From: Candidatus Poribacteria bacterium
Lineage (GTDB): Bacteria > Poribacteria > WGA-4E > GCA-2687025
Reading direction: 5' to 3'
Assembly (NCBI GenBank): GCA_018644665.1
Contig: JABGQA010000074.1
Coordinates: 1-64,000 of the forward strand
DNA length: 64,000 nucleotides
Shown in pieces: positions 53,423-62,957 of this stretch (its first letter is position 1; each line of letters begins with the position of its first letter). A program made the translations under genes and the position numbers. Under the pieces are notes generated by a model. It saw nothing but the letters and a program-made list of their open reading frames with translations. It did no database searches and was not told where the DNA came from.

Positions 53423-53800
53423 TTACGCGCGCACGGGTGGGCCGCGATTGGGCCGGAAGCTGGGGAGGGCAGGGGAGTCTGCTGGGGGCGGTGGTTCGCC
53501 GAACGGCCTCGGCGTCACGGCGACGAGCGCGGGAGCAAGCCGGTGGATCGTCGCGGGTAGACATGTGGGATCGACGATGAGCTTGGCGATCATCGGCGGC
53601 ACGAACGCGTCCGCCGGAATCGCGGGCGCCTCCGCCAACTCACAGTGGTTCTCGCACGCGTCCGACGTCTCGACGGGCGCGGCGCAGCAATCGTGGCTCG
53701 CAGGGGCGTCCACTACCGCACATTCCGCCGTCATCGCGCAGAGAGGGCCGCCTGCTATGATGAGCAATGCGACCAGCGCGAGTGTCAGGGAGCGACGCAT
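53423..53800 (-). CDS. Small exported cysteine-rich protein, first gene of the metal operon
   Basis: A 125-residue protein with a signal peptide (RRSLTLALVALLIIAGGPLCA). The mature part has a Cys cluster (CAMTAEC, HDCCAAP, DACENHCE, DPTCLP) followed by a Pro-rich tail. The pattern suggests metal binding or disulfides. GAGGAG lies upstream of ATG 53800. The frame to 54052 is not supported. It is likely secreted metal-handling cargo at the head of the operon; I do not recognise a family. Confidence 0.65.
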   Translation of the reverse strand: MRRSLTLALVALLIIAGGPLCAMTAECAVVDAPASHDCCAAPVETSDACENHCELAEAPAIPADAFVPPMIAKLIVDPTCLPATIHRLAPALVAVTPRPFGEPPPPADSPALPSFRPNRGPPVRA

Positions 53801-54029
53801 CCAGTTACTCCTCAGGCGACGCCGTCCGGTCTCGTGGACGACGTTGGGTCCTTCAGTGCAAGTAAAGCCCCGGGGCCGAACGAAGTCAAGTCGGCCCGAC
53901 GCGAGATGCCCGCGAACCCGCATCCCGGCTGGGCTCCGCCGACATTCTCCGCAGCTTGTCGCTCTATGTGCGGCATGATACCATCGCGGTATGTGGCGTG
54001 GTGTGACCGTTCGTCGGGATGTCTCCGGG

Positions 54030-54554
54030 ATGAGCAACTGGACAAGTACCAACGTGCTCGTGTTGAACGCGAGTTACGAGGCCATCCACATCTGCGACGT
54101 ACGCCGAGCGCTGAAGATGCTCGTCAAGGGCGTAGCCAGCGTCGAGGAGGAATCCGACATCCTCGTGCGCGCGGAGCGATGGGCGATTCGACTGCCCTAC
54201 GTCATCCGGCTGCGACAGTACGTGCAGATACCGCATCGGCCGGTGAAGTTCTCGCGCCGCAACGTACTCGTACGCGATCGCTACACGTGCCAATACTGTC
54301 ACAACGTGTTTTCCGCCGGAGAGTTGACGCTGGACCACGTACAGCCGAGGTCGCGCGGCGGCAAGACGACCTGGGACAACGTACTCAGCGCCTGCAAACG
54401 GTGCAATCTCGTCAAGAGCGACCGGACGCCCGCGGAGGCGTCCATGACCGCGTTGAGGTCGCCGCGAGCGCCGACTATCACCTACTTCATGCAGCTCACG
54501 CGCTTCTCGAACGTGGCGCACGAGTCGTGGCGCAAGTACCTCTTCCTTAAATAG
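54030..54554 (+). CDS. HNH endonuclease family protein
   Basis: A 174-residue protein with the HNH domain CQYCHNVFSAGELTLDHVQPRSRGG (about 82-106) and the second zinc CxxC in ACKRCN near 117-122. The N-terminal part (VLVLNASYEAIHICDVRRALKMLVKGVA) is typical of a widespread, chromosomal HNH family of unknown exact role. The start is placed at ATG 54030; ATG 53991 would add 13 residues. It is read away from the metal operon. Confidence 0.88.
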   Translation: MSNWTSTNVLVLNASYEAIHICDVRRALKMLVKGVASVEEESDILVRAERWAIRLPYVIRLRQYVQIPHRPVKFSRRNVLVRDRYTCQYCHNVFSAGELTLDHVQPRSRGGKTTWDNVLSACKRCNLVKSDRTPAEASMTALRSPRAPTITYFMQLTRFSNVAHESWRKYLFLK

Positions 54555-54571
54555 CCCCGCAAATACCCTCA

Positions 54572-55234
54572 ATGACACCGCGGCCTGATCGAACACCGAT
54601 CGCACTCCTCGTCTCGGTCTGCGTCTACCTGGCCGGGTGCGCGGCGCCGCCCGACCTGTATACAGAAACCGCGTACATGATGCGGTACGGCGAGGACGCG
54701 AGGCGTCAGGCCGGCCGCGGCATCGGCGAGGTGGTGACGCCGCCCGAGGCGCGCCTGGCCACGCTCGTGTCACTAATGACGGTGGCCGAGCGGCGCCCGC
54801 ATCGTGTCGTCGCCGCCGACGGGGCGTTCGTCGTTCCACAGGGGGGCGCCGACGTCTCGGCGGGCTCGCTCGCGCCGATTGCCGTCGACGCGGACCGGCT
54901 TACGACGTTCCTCAGAGAGCAGTACGGCATAGGCATTGTCGACATCAGCGAAGCGAACGGCCGGTACAACGGGGCGCAGAACGAACTGCGCGTGCGTCTC
55001 GTGACCGACGAGTGCACGGAAGCGGAGGCGCTGCACGACTTCATGCTCATCTGCGCCGGCGTGTACGGTATGGACTCCGAGCGGACGGTCGATGTCGTCC
55101 GGGCGTCTGCCGTAGACGGCTCGCTACAGCCGTGGCTCGACCTCGGGACTACAATGGACGCGTTCGACGAGTATCGGCGCGGCGACCTCGACCTGGCTGG
55201 CTGGGTGCGGGGTCTCGACAGGTCTCACTATTGA
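54572..55234 (+). CDS. Lipoprotein of unknown function
   Basis: A 220-residue lipoprotein (lipobox YLAGC near residue 23). The mature part has helical stretches ([23 protein letters not shown]) and an alpha/beta region ([54 protein letters not shown]). It lies 18 bases after the HNH gene and just before rnpA, where rpmH would usually be. No family is recognised. Confidence 0.65.
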   Translation: MTPRPDRTPIALLVSVCVYLAGCAAPPDLYTETAYMMRYGEDARRQAGRGIGEVVTPPEARLATLVSLMTVAERRPHRVVAADGAFVVPQGGADVSAGSLAPIAVDADRLTTFLREQYGIGIVDISEANGRYNGAQNELRVRLVTDECTEAEALHDFMLICAGVYGMDSERTVDVVRASAVDGSLQPWLDLGTTMDAFDEYRRGDLDLAGWVRGLDRSHY

Positions 55235-55291
55235 GCCGCCCCTTACCCCCGGCGGTCTGGTGGACGATGGACTGCGCCGTGCATTTGGAGA

Positions 55292-55714
55292 CTGCACGTC
55301 AAGACACTCAAGAAGCGCTGGGAGTTCCGGCGCGCATACAACCGCGGCCGCAAGGTGTGGGACGGCGTGTACGTCGTCTACGTCCTGCCGACACCCGATG
55401 GGGTCGCTACGCTCGACGGACCGTCGCGATACGGGCTGACGGCGACGCGCAAGATCGGCGACGCGGTGCGACGGAACCGCGCCAAGCGTTTGATACGCGA
55501 GGCGCTGCGAACCTGCGAAGCCGACTTGCGCGCGGGGCTCGACATCGTCGTGGTCGCTCGGGCTCGGGCGCCGCACATCCGACTCGACGAGGCGTGCCGG
55601 TCGCTGACGGCTCTCTTGCAGCGCGCCGGCGTCCTCAACGCGTCGCCGTCGATGGGAGAACGCGGGTCGACTGCCCGACGCGCCGAGACGGCAGCCGCGG
55701 AGACCGTGCGATGA
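55292..55714 (+). CDS. rnpA: Ribonuclease P protein component
   Basis: The protein part of RNase P (tRNA 5' processing). Conserved positions are [16 protein letters not shown] at the N-terminus, then [27 protein letters not shown]. The reading frame is open from 55235 but contains no ATG, GTG or TTG before GTG 55355, which would cut off the conserved N-terminus. The annotated start (CTG 55292) is therefore a guess; ATT 55283 or GTC 55298 are other options. The stop overlaps the yidD start. The position in rnpA-yidD-yidC-jag-mnmE confirms the call. Confidence 0.88.
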   Translation: MHVKTLKKRWEFRRAYNRGRKVWDGVYVVYVLPTPDGVATLDGPSRYGLTATRKIGDAVRRNRAKRLIREALRTCEADLRAGLDIVVVARARAPHIRLDEACRSLTALLQRAGVLNASPSMGERGSTARRAETAAAETVR

Positions 55715-55995
55715 ACGGCGTGAGCCCCAGTCGGGCATTCACAGTCGCGGCGGCATCGGCTATCCGAGCTTACCAGCTCGTCCTGTCGCCTATACTCGGC
55801 GCCAACTGCCGGTTCCAGCCGACGTGCTCCGAATACGCTCGCGAAGCTCTACTGACACATGGCTTCCGTCGCGGGATGGCGCTGGCCACGAAACGCGTCG
55901 TTCGCTGCCATCCGTGGGACGCGGGCGGCTATGACCCAGTACCCAGCGACGGCTCCGAATCGAACACACGCGCCAATGACGCGCTATTACCCTAG
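55711..55995 (+). CDS. yidD: Membrane protein insertion efficiency factor YidD
   Basis: A 94-residue protein with the YidD/DUF37 pattern: [28 protein letters not shown] then [25 protein letters not shown]. It helps YidC insert membrane proteins. It is translationally coupled to rnpA (ATGA) and lies 20 bases before yidC. The length and Cys positions (C33, C39, C65 approximately) fit the family. Confidence 0.94.
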   Translation: MNGVSPSRAFTVAAASAIRAYQLVLSPILGANCRFQPTCSEYAREALLTHGFRRGMALATKRVVRCHPWDAGGYDPVPSDGSESNTRANDALLP

Positions 55996-56014
55996 TTAGC
56001 CGAGTAACCACACG

Positions 56015-58174
56015 ATGGACCGACGTACGGTAATCTTCATCCTCCTCTCGACTGCGATATTCGTCGCGTGGTCACTCTACAGCAGGCGGGGCGGACAGGA
56101 CTCCGACGTGCCGCTAACGCCTGGCGAAGGGGAGCTTGCGCGAGAGGCGTTCCCCGAGGGCGCCATGCCCGACATGACGCAGCCTAACGTCGCGCTCCCG
56201 CAGGACGCGACCACCGGCGGCGTGGCGGGGGTCGCGCAAGCGGTGCGGGACGCTCAGGTGACGACCGTCACGACCGACGCGTACGAGGTGGAAGTTGTCC
56301 CGCGGACGGCGTCGCTGCGCACGTGGAAGCTCCGGCAGTATCCACAGCGGAATCCCAAGGGCCGCCTCGCCAATCGGCCGGTAGACCTTATCCCAGTGAA
56401 CGGCCCCGACTACGGCGGGCTGCGGATCAACGGCCATACGCTTGACTGGACCGCCGTCGACGCTGGCGTCGACCGGCTACGGTTGGCCTCCGTGGCAGAC
56501 GAGGCATCGTTGGCCTACGTGGCGCGGATCGGGGATGTTGAGGTCACGAAGACCTTCACGTTCCGCGGCAGCAATGTCGACGATCTCGCTGCAGGCAAGC
56601 CCGGCTCCTCCGACGGCTACGGCGTTGACGTCAGCCTGGCGTTTGAGAACGTCGGCTCCGAGGCGTCCAGCGAGTTGGCGCAGGGGTACGAACTGCGGTG
56701 GGGCCCTGGCATCGCGATGGACCGCGAACGCTACGATCCCAAGGGGTACGGCGTCGCCGGTGGGCTGCTGTCGACCGGTGAACTGGTGTCCGCGACACGG
56801 GTCATGGATCGCGACTACGCCATACCCGGGCCGCAGGGCAAGGATGGCCAGGATCTGGACCCGGCGGACTCGACGCGCACGGCGTGGGCCGCCATCCACA
56901 GCAAGTACTTCGTGGCGGCCCTTCTCACGGGCGACCTGCCGGACAGCCGGGGGATGCCGCGTCGGGCGAGATTCTCGGAATACGACGCCTACGACACGCC
57001 GGCCCCACGCGAGCCGGCACGCTACGAGCTGCTCCTGAACACGGGCAAGGACTGGCTCCTGGACGACGAGCACTTCGGGCAGGCGAAGACGACGCGCACG
57101 CTGATCATACCTACGGGTAAGAAGCACCTTAACGATGACATCGCCATGATGGCGGGCAAGGACATCGGTGACGAGGGCGCCTTGCGCAAGTCCGAGGAGC
57201 GTGTCGCGCGAACGTACGCCGACTATGGCGATGCGATGAACCTGCTGTCGGGAGCGCGGCTCGAGGTGTCCGGCATCTTCCTGGACCCCGGCGAGACGGC
57301 GACAGACCAGTTCCGCCTGTACGGCGGCCCCAAGCACACGACGATCCTCAGCGAGGTGACTCTCCCGGACGGCGCGACGCCGGCGCACATGAACGAGATC
57401 ATCCGCTACGGATTCACAGGGCCGTTGGCGAAGGGTCTTCTGTGGCTGCTGAAGTTCTTCCACTCGGGGCTGCGGAACTACGGCCTCGCCATCGTTCTGC
57501 TGACCATTTTGGTACGCGGAGCGATGTTCCCGATCTCGCAGCGCAGCTCGCAGTCCATGAAGCAGATGCAGCAGCGCATGAAGATCATCCAGCCGGACCT
57601 CGACGAGGTCCGACGCAAGCATAAGGCCGACCCGCAGCGCGTCAACACCGAGACGCTGAAGATCTACCGCAAGTACGGCGTCAACCCGGCAGGTCAGTTG
57701 GGTGGGTGCTTGATGATCGCTGCGCAGATGCCGATCTTCTTTGCCATGTTCTCGATGCTCAGGAACGCGGCGGAGCTGCGCGGGGCTCCGTTCGTGCTGT
57801 GGGTCGACGACCTGACGGCGCCCGACATGCTCGTGTCGGTCTTCGGGTTCCCGATCCGCATACTGCCATTGGTGATGACCGTCGGGACGATACTGCAGCA
57901 GAAGATGAACCCGGCGTCTGGGTCCATGGCGGGCGGGCAGCAGCGCATGATGATGTTCATGCCGGTCATCTTCCTGTTCATGCTGTACAACATGGCATCC
58001 GGGCTGAATCTGTATTGGGGCATAAGCACGTTGCTGGGCGTCGGGCAGCAGTTCCTCGTGAACAAGTACGGCAAGAGCACGGGCGACGAGGACCTGACGG
58101 CCGCAGACCTGGAGCGGATGGCGAACCAGGCGCGCAAGAAGAAGCGTCGACGCCCCATGACTTCGAGAGCATAG
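56015..58174 (+). CDS. yidC: Membrane protein insertase YidC
   Basis: A 719-residue inner-membrane insertase. The N-terminal helix (DRRTVIFILLSTAIFVAWSLY) is followed by a periplasmic beta-sandwich (about 85-430). The conserved core of five helices follows from ~465: YGLAIVLLTILVRGAMFPISQRSSQSMKQMQ, GGCLMIAAQMPIFFAMFSML, and LPLVMTVGTILQQKMNP...MFMPVIFLFMLYNMASGLNLYWG. The Arg in LVRGAMFP is the functional residue. The chain ends in a basic tail, and the length is typical for Gram-negative-type YidC. Confidence 0.95.
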   Translation: MDRRTVIFILLSTAIFVAWSLYSRRGGQDSDVPLTPGEGELAREAFPEGAMPDMTQPNVALPQDATTGGVAGVAQAVRDAQVTTVTTDAYEVEVVPRTASLRTWKLRQYPQRNPKGRLANRPVDLIPVNGPDYGGLRINGHTLDWTAVDAGVDRLRLASVADEASLAYVARIGDVEVTKTFTFRGSNVDDLAAGKPGSSDGYGVDVSLAFENVGSEASSELAQGYELRWGPGIAMDRERYDPKGYGVAGGLLSTGELVSATRVMDRDYAIPGPQGKDGQDLDPADSTRTAWAAIHSKYFVAALLTGDLPDSRGMPRRARFSEYDAYDTPAPREPARYELLLNTGKDWLLDDEHFGQAKTTRTLIIPTGKKHLNDDIAMMAGKDIGDEGALRKSEERVARTYADYGDAMNLLSGARLEVSGIFLDPGETATDQFRLYGGPKHTTILSEVTLPDGATPAHMNEIIRYGFTGPLAKGLLWLLKFFHSGLRNYGLAIVLLTILVRGAMFPISQRSSQSMKQMQQRMKIIQPDLDEVRRKHKADPQRVNTETLKIYRKYGVNPAGQLGGCLMIAAQMPIFFAMFSMLRNAAELRGAPFVLWVDDLTAPDMLVSVFGFPIRILPLVMTVGTILQQKMNPASGSMAGGQQRMMMFMPVIFLFMLYNMASGLNLYWGISTLLGVGQQFLVNKYGKSTGDEDLTAADLERMANQARKKKRRRPMTSRA

Positions 58175-58218
58175 TCGCGGCCAAGAACCGGCGCGCGCGA
58201 TAGCAAAGGAGCGGTCCA

Positions 58219-58923
58219 ATGCCGATACCCCAGATCCAGGCCGCAGAAGCAGACGGCCTGACGAAGGAAGAGGCCCTGCGCGCCGCGTTCGAGGAATTGG
58301 GTGTTCCCTCGGACGCGTGGGAGGGCGACTCGTCCGACGACATCCGCCGCGTGGCGCTGGAGGCGCTTGAACTGGGCCCGTCCGAGGTCACGATACGGGT
58401 GCTCTCGGAGGGCACGAAGGGCCTTCTCGGCCTTGGGGGCAAGAGCGCGCGTGTGCGCGTCTCGCTGCAGGAGGCGGCCGACACGTCTCCGGCGGATATC
58501 CTCCGCGACATCATCGACTTGATGGGCATCGACGCCGACGTCGAGGCTGAGGTCCGCGAGGACGAGCTGTACCTCAACATCGACACAGATGACGTGGCAC
58601 TCCTCATCGGCCGACACGGGACCACCCTCGACGCGATCCAGTACCTGGTGAACAGCGCCGTCAGTAAGACGTCGGACGTGCGGCAGCGTATCGTGGTGAA
58701 CGCGGGTGAATACCGTGAGAAGCGGGAGGACATGCTCGTCGAGATGGCGCACCAGGCGGCGCGACGCGCCCGCGCCACGGGCCGCGAGGTGCCCCTGGAG
58801 CCGATGAGCCCCAGGGATCGCCGCATCGTGCATATGACGTTGCGCGACGACGAGGACGTCCGCACCTTCAGCCGCGACGAGGGACGGTTCCGCGCCGTGG
58901 TGGTAGCCCCTAGCGACAGCTAG
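58219..58923 (+). CDS. jag: RNA-binding protein Jag/KhpB
   Basis: A 234-residue RNA-binding protein. The Jag_N region (about 12-75: TKEEALRAAFEELGV, EGTKGLLGLGGKSARVRV) is followed by a KH domain (DVALLIGRHGTTLDAIQYLVNSAV near 128-152). An R3H domain is at the end (EPMSPRDRRIVHMTL...VRTFSRDEGRFRAVVV). GGAG lies ten bases before ATG 58219. The position between yidC and mnmE is the standard bacterial order. Confidence 0.93.
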   Translation: MPIPQIQAAEADGLTKEEALRAAFEELGVPSDAWEGDSSDDIRRVALEALELGPSEVTIRVLSEGTKGLLGLGGKSARVRVSLQEAADTSPADILRDIIDLMGIDADVEAEVREDELYLNIDTDDVALLIGRHGTTLDAIQYLVNSAVSKTSDVRQRIVVNAGEYREKREDMLVEMAHQAARRARATGREVPLEPMSPRDRRIVHMTLRDDEDVRTFSRDEGRFRAVVVAPSDS

Positions 58924-58944
58924 TCGACCACCCGGGGCGCGCGC

Positions 58945-60330
58945 ATGCCTTGGCTTGCGGACGACACGGACACGATCGCCGCTATCGCCACCCCGCGCGG
59001 CGTCGGCGGCATCGGGGTCATACGCGTCAGCGGTTCGTACGCGCTGGCGTGCGTGCGGGCCGTCTTCCGGCCGTCGCGTTCCGCGACGTACACGCCGACC
59101 CGCTCACACGCGATCACGCACGGTCACGTTATCGCGCCGTCCACCCGGACGGTCATTGATGAGGCCCTCGTCTCCTACTATCGCGAGCCGACGACGTACA
59201 CGGGCGAGGAGATGCTCGAGGTGAGCGTCCATGGCGGCCCTGTCGTTCTCGACGAGACACTCGCCGCTGTGTGCGAGGCGGGGGCGCGCATCGCCAATCC
59301 GGGCGAATTCACTCAGCGCGCATTCCTCAACGGCAGGATGGACCTCGCGCAGGCCGAGGCGGTCGCGGACATCATCCACGCGAAGACGCGCCACGGTAGG
59401 CGCGCCGCGACGGCGCAACTCGACGGGGCGCTGTCCCGCCGGCTCGGCGGCCTTCGTGACCGGTTGGTCGACATCCTCGCCGAGGTTGAGGCGCACGTCG
59501 ACTTCCCGGAGGACGATCTCGACTTCGAGCCCGCGGCAGCGGTCGCGTCGGCCATCGACGGCGTCGCCGCAGGGGTTGGCGAACTTCTGGCCGAGGGCGC
59601 TCGCGGCCAGAACGTCCGCGACGGCATCGACGTGGCGATCGTGGGCAAGCCGAACGTTGGCAAGTCCAGCCTGTTGAACGCGCTGCTGAAGGACGATCGG
59701 GCGATCGTCACGGCGACGCCCGGGACGACGCGTGACGTTGTCGAAGGTCACGTCGATATGTGCGGCGTGCCGGTGCGTCTCGCCGATACGGCGGGCATGC
59801 GCGACACCAACGATGAGATCGAGCGAGAGGGCGTGACGCGATCAAGGCGCCGCGCGGAGCACGCGGATGTGGTCGTTGGGGTGCTCGATCTGTCGCAACC
59901 CGTCGAGGCCGAAGACCGGGAGATACTCGCGTTGCTCGCGGCTCGCGTGCGTATACTCGTGGCCAACAAGGCCGACCTCGTCCGCGCCTGGGAGCCGGAA
60001 GAGGCGCTCGGCGACGGCGTGGTTGTCGTATCGGCCACGCTCGGGGACGGCCTGCCGAAGCTGGTGACCGCGATCGCGTCGGCGGCTGCGGGCCCGGACG
60101 CACAGACCTCCGAGCCCCCCGCGGTGACCAACGCGCGGCACGTCGAGGCGCTACGGCACGCCGCCGAGTCGTTGGGTCACGCCCGGCGCACCGCGTTCGA
60201 AGGGCTGCCACCCGAACTCATCGCCGTCGATCTCCGCGGAGCGCTGAACGCGGTGGGCCTCATCCTCGGTGACACAGCCACCGAGGACGTGCTGGAACGC
60301 ATCTTCTCGCAGTTCTGTATCGGGAAATAG
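58945..60330 (+). CDS. mnmE: tRNA modification GTPase MnmE
   Basis: A 461-residue GTPase that, with MnmG, makes 5-carboxymethylaminomethyl-uridine at tRNA wobble positions. The N-terminal formyl-THF-binding domain has TIAAIATPRGVGGIGVIRVSG and NPGEFTQRAFLNGRMDLAQAEAVADII. The G domain has GKPNVGKSS (near 233), DTAGMRDTNDEIE and NKAD. The C-terminal CIGK carries the conserved Cys. ATG 58945 is used. It closes the rnpA-yidD-yidC-jag-mnmE cluster. Confidence 0.96.
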   Translation: MPWLADDTDTIAAIATPRGVGGIGVIRVSGSYALACVRAVFRPSRSATYTPTRSHAITHGHVIAPSTRTVIDEALVSYYREPTTYTGEEMLEVSVHGGPVVLDETLAAVCEAGARIANPGEFTQRAFLNGRMDLAQAEAVADIIHAKTRHGRRAATAQLDGALSRRLGGLRDRLVDILAEVEAHVDFPEDDLDFEPAAAVASAIDGVAAGVGELLAEGARGQNVRDGIDVAIVGKPNVGKSSLLNALLKDDRAIVTATPGTTRDVVEGHVDMCGVPVRLADTAGMRDTNDEIEREGVTRSRRRAEHADVVVGVLDLSQPVEAEDREILALLAARVRILVANKADLVRAWEPEEALGDGVVVVSATLGDGLPKLVTAIASAAAGPDAQTSEPPAVTNARHVEALRHAAESLGHARRTAFEGLPPELIAVDLRGALNAVGLILGDTATEDVLERIFSQFCIGK

Positions 60331-60376
60331 CCGGGCAGGGCACCGGTCGATCGTGGGCGCAGAGGGGCGTATTGGT

Positions 60377-60422
60377 CAGGAGCCCACCTCCGTCTTCCCC
60401 TGCGAGTGGAAGACGCTCGCGC
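60377..60422. repeat. Intergenic palindromic repeat, copy D
   Basis: GTCTTCC-N9-GGAAGAC with left flank GAGCCCACCTCC and right flank GCTCGCGCG, related to copies A, B and C. It lies between convergent mnmE and the HAD gene. Confidence 0.6.
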
Positions 60423-60489
60423 GTGCCGCTGCAACGTCGCGGCACGCCCCGAGCTTCTGCGTATCGGGCCACGACGGCCCGGCACACCA

Positions 60490-61332
60490 TCAGTTGGGTG
60501 GGGCTAGGAGCCCCCATGCGTCGAGCGCCCTGACGATGCCGTCGTCACGGTTCGAAAGCGTGACGTGGTCGGCTAGGTCCTTCAGTTCGGCGTGCGCGTT
60601 CTCCATTGCCACGGATACGCCCGCCGCGGCGAGCATGCTGGCGTCGTTAGCAGCATCGCCGAACGCCATCACCTCGGCCATGGGGATGTCGTACATGTCG
60701 GCGACCTGCCCCAGAGCCCGCCCCTTCGACACGTCCGGGTGCATCAGCTCGACGTATTCCGGCATCGTGGTCGTCACGTACAGGCGCTCGCCGAACATCG
60801 CGCGGAACCGGTCGACTAGCTCCAACGCCTGCTCGGGATCGGTGATCACGATCATCTTGGTCGGGGCCTTGTTCGGACCGAAGTCTGCCAGGTCATCCAC
60901 CACGTGCCCCGTCAGGCGCGTTCGCCCTTCGTACAGCTCCATCCACGAATTCCGCTCGATGGTCCAGAAGCGGTCGTCCCAGAAGTACTGGAGGTGTAGG
61001 CCCTCGTCTGCCGCGATCTTCACGGCTTCGCGCGCCAGGTCGTACGGGACCGGCGTGTGTGCGATCGCGCGTTCCTCAGCAACATCCCACACGAGGGCTC
61101 CGTTGTACGCGATGATCGGTGTCGTGAGCGCCAACTGCTCGTGAAACGGGCGCTGGCCACTCACCATCCGCCCAGAGGCCATGACAAGGCGCACGTCTCG
61201 TTCTGCCAATTCGGGCAGCCGCTTGCGCGAGGCATCGGAGAGCACGAAGTTCCGGTTCAGCAGCGTCCCGTCCATGTCGCAGGCAACCATCCGAATCGGA
61301 TGGTCCAGAGCCGGCAGCTTCAGCGCGCGCAT
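60490..61332 (-). CDS. HAD-superfamily (Cof-type) phosphatase
   Basis: A 280-residue HAD hydrolase of the Cof/IIB type. Catalytic DMDGT (ACDMDGTLLNRNF) is near residue 19, motif II is in LVMASGRMVSG near 49, and motifs III/IV are in SKGRALGQVADMYDIPMAEVMAFGDAANDASML near 202-234, with the IIB cap between them. The start at 61332 follows GGAGGG. Substrates in this family include sugar phosphates and flavin-related phosphates; it is unassigned here. Confidence 0.9.
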   Translation of the reverse strand: MRALKLPALDHPIRMVACDMDGTLLNRNFVLSDASRKRLPELAERDVRLVMASGRMVSGQRPFHEQLALTTPIIAYNGALVWDVAEERAIAHTPVPYDLAREAVKIAADEGLHLQYFWDDRFWTIERNSWMELYEGRTRLTGHVVDDLADFGPNKAPTKMIVITDPEQALELVDRFRAMFGERLYVTTTMPEYVELMHPDVSKGRALGQVADMYDIPMAEVMAFGDAANDASMLAAAGVSVAMENAHAELKDLADHVTLSNRDDGIVRALDAWGLLAPPN

Positions 61333-61354
61333 CCACACCCTCCATGACACGCGA

Positions 61355-61384
61355 AAGCGGGACGCCGTTGGAAGCGTCCCGCTT
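61355..61384 (-). terminator. Strong hairpin between the TPR lipoprotein and HAD genes
   Basis: AAGCGGGACGC and GCGTCCCGCTT form a perfect 11 bp stem with an 8-base loop. It lies 51 bases after the TPR gene stop on the minus strand, so it most likely terminates that transcript; the T-run is short. Confidence 0.65.
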
Positions 61385-61434
61385 ATCTCGATAGGTTGTC
61401 CGATCGAGCGGCGATGACCTCGCCGCGCGTCGGG

Positions 61435-62856
61435 CTATTCTCCGGCCGTCTTCATCGCGTCAGGGTTGGAGGCGGGATCCTTGTCCGACGTCCCGGCCTG
61501 CTGCTCTTCGTAGAACAGGAAGCCGTCGCCGTCCTCGTCTGTTTCGAACTGGCGCACCTTCTGCTCAGCGGCGCGGTAGAACGACTGCTCTTCGCCGAAG
61601 CCCGCGGCCGCCTTGTACTCCTCGTAGGCTTCCTCGAATTCACGGATCGTCTCAAGGCACACGGCCTTGTTGTAGACCGCGTCATTTCGACGGAACGCCT
61701 GCGGGAAGCGCTTGAACAGCTCGTCGTACGCCTCGATGGCGAGGACGTAGCGACCGCCGTCCTGGTAGAGCCTGCCAATGTGGAACATGCCGTCGGCAGC
61801 GACGAACATCTCCGACCACAGCAGGTCTACGAGTTGGCGGTAGTTGTCGATCGCGGCTCCGTAGTTGCGAAGGGGATCCTTCTCCCACGTCTGCGCGATG
61901 TTTAGATACGCTTGCGCGACCTGCTCGGAGAACACGCTGAACAGCTCGTTGGGGTTCACGTGCCGGCCCACGTTCATGTAATCGAGGGCCTTCTGGTTCA
62001 GCTTGGACTGGATGTAGAGCTGGTCTTCCTGGATCGCATCGAGCCCGCGCTTGGATCGCTTGAGTAGCGTCTCCGCCTGGCCTGCCTCGAACGCCTTGGG
62101 GTAATCCTTCGTCACGGCGACGTATTCGCCCCAGCCGTCGATGTAGTTGTAGTAGCTGTAGAAGTAGACATTGCCGATCTGGAACTGCGCCTGCGCGGCC
62201 CGCTTGTAGAAGCGGTCTCCCTCTTCGACAGTCCATTCATCCGCGAGTTCGCGAACGCTGCGGAGCGTCTTGATGGCGCTGTCGTAGTCGCGGAGAGATT
62301 CGTAGGAACGCGCAACGGAAGCGAGCGACTCGATCGCTGCGAATCGCCGGTCCTCGTTGGCGTCTTCAGGCGTGTTGTCGAACACGCGCTTCGAGTCGTC
62401 AATCGTCTGCCTGTTCTGACGAATCCCGGACATCAGCGTGCGCGCCTGACCGGCGAGGTAGCCGCCGGGCTCCGTGTCCACGACCTCCTGGAGGAGTGTC
62501 AACGCCTTCTCGTAGTTCGCGCCACCCGGAACGACCAGTTCCGTGCTGATGACTGCGGCATTGTAGCGTGCGCGGTTTGCGAACTCGCCAGCGGGCTCCT
62601 GCGTGACGACGTTCTCGTATCCGGTAATCGCCTTCTGGAGCAGTTCTCTCTTCGCGTCGATGGTGTCGGATCCGCGGGCCTTTTCCTCTGTGCGCTGCGC
62701 ATTCGAGAACCCGACGGCCGCTCCGCCCTTTAGCGTGTTGGCGACGCCGGCACAGCCCGAGACGAGAACGGTCACGAGAATGGGGGTCAAGAAGAGCGCC
62801 CCCGTCACGACAGATGTCACACGCTTCCACGCTAGCTGTGTGCGGTGGTCCATCAC
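61435..62856 (-). CDS. Lipoprotein with TPR-like repeats and a C-terminal EF-hand-like motif
   Basis: A 473-residue lipoprotein (lipobox VSGC near residue 35). Helical pairs with aromatic and small residues at TPR positions run from about 70 to 430 (KRELLQKAITGYENVV; GGANYEKALTLLQEVV; YGAAIDNYRQLVDLLW; GGRYVLAIEAYDELFKRFPQAF; FEEAYEEYKAAAGFG). The C-terminus has DEDGDGFLFYEE, a single EF-hand-like calcium loop. Probably an outer-membrane or periplasmic scaffolding protein. It lies 101 bases downstream of the TonB-like gene on the same strand. Confidence 0.78.
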   Translation of the reverse strand: MMDHRTQLAWKRVTSVVTGALFLTPILVTVLVSGCAGVANTLKGGAAVGFSNAQRTEEKARGSDTIDAKRELLQKAITGYENVVTQEPAGEFANRARYNAAVISTELVVPGGANYEKALTLLQEVVDTEPGGYLAGQARTLMSGIRQNRQTIDDSKRVFDNTPEDANEDRRFAAIESLASVARSYESLRDYDSAIKTLRSVRELADEWTVEEGDRFYKRAAQAQFQIGNVYFYSYYNYIDGWGEYVAVTKDYPKAFEAGQAETLLKRSKRGLDAIQEDQLYIQSKLNQKALDYMNVGRHVNPNELFSVFSEQVAQAYLNIAQTWEKDPLRNYGAAIDNYRQLVDLLWSEMFVAADGMFHIGRLYQDGGRYVLAIEAYDELFKRFPQAFRRNDAVYNKAVCLETIREFEEAYEEYKAAAGFGEEQSFYRAAEQKVRQFETDEDGDGFLFYEEQQAGTSDKDPASNPDAMKTAGE

Positions 62857-62957
62857 ACTCTCCCCAATAAATCCAAGTCGTAGGCAGCGGGGGTCAGGGC
62901 CGACATTACGCCATCGTAGGCGTCGCCCACCGTTGCTGAAGCGGGGTCAATCTACCG

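Noticed and set aside
56477..58219. 580-codon minus-strand frame opposite yidC
   Set aside because: Shadow frame; composition and lack of any domain contrast with the conserved YidC on the plus strand.
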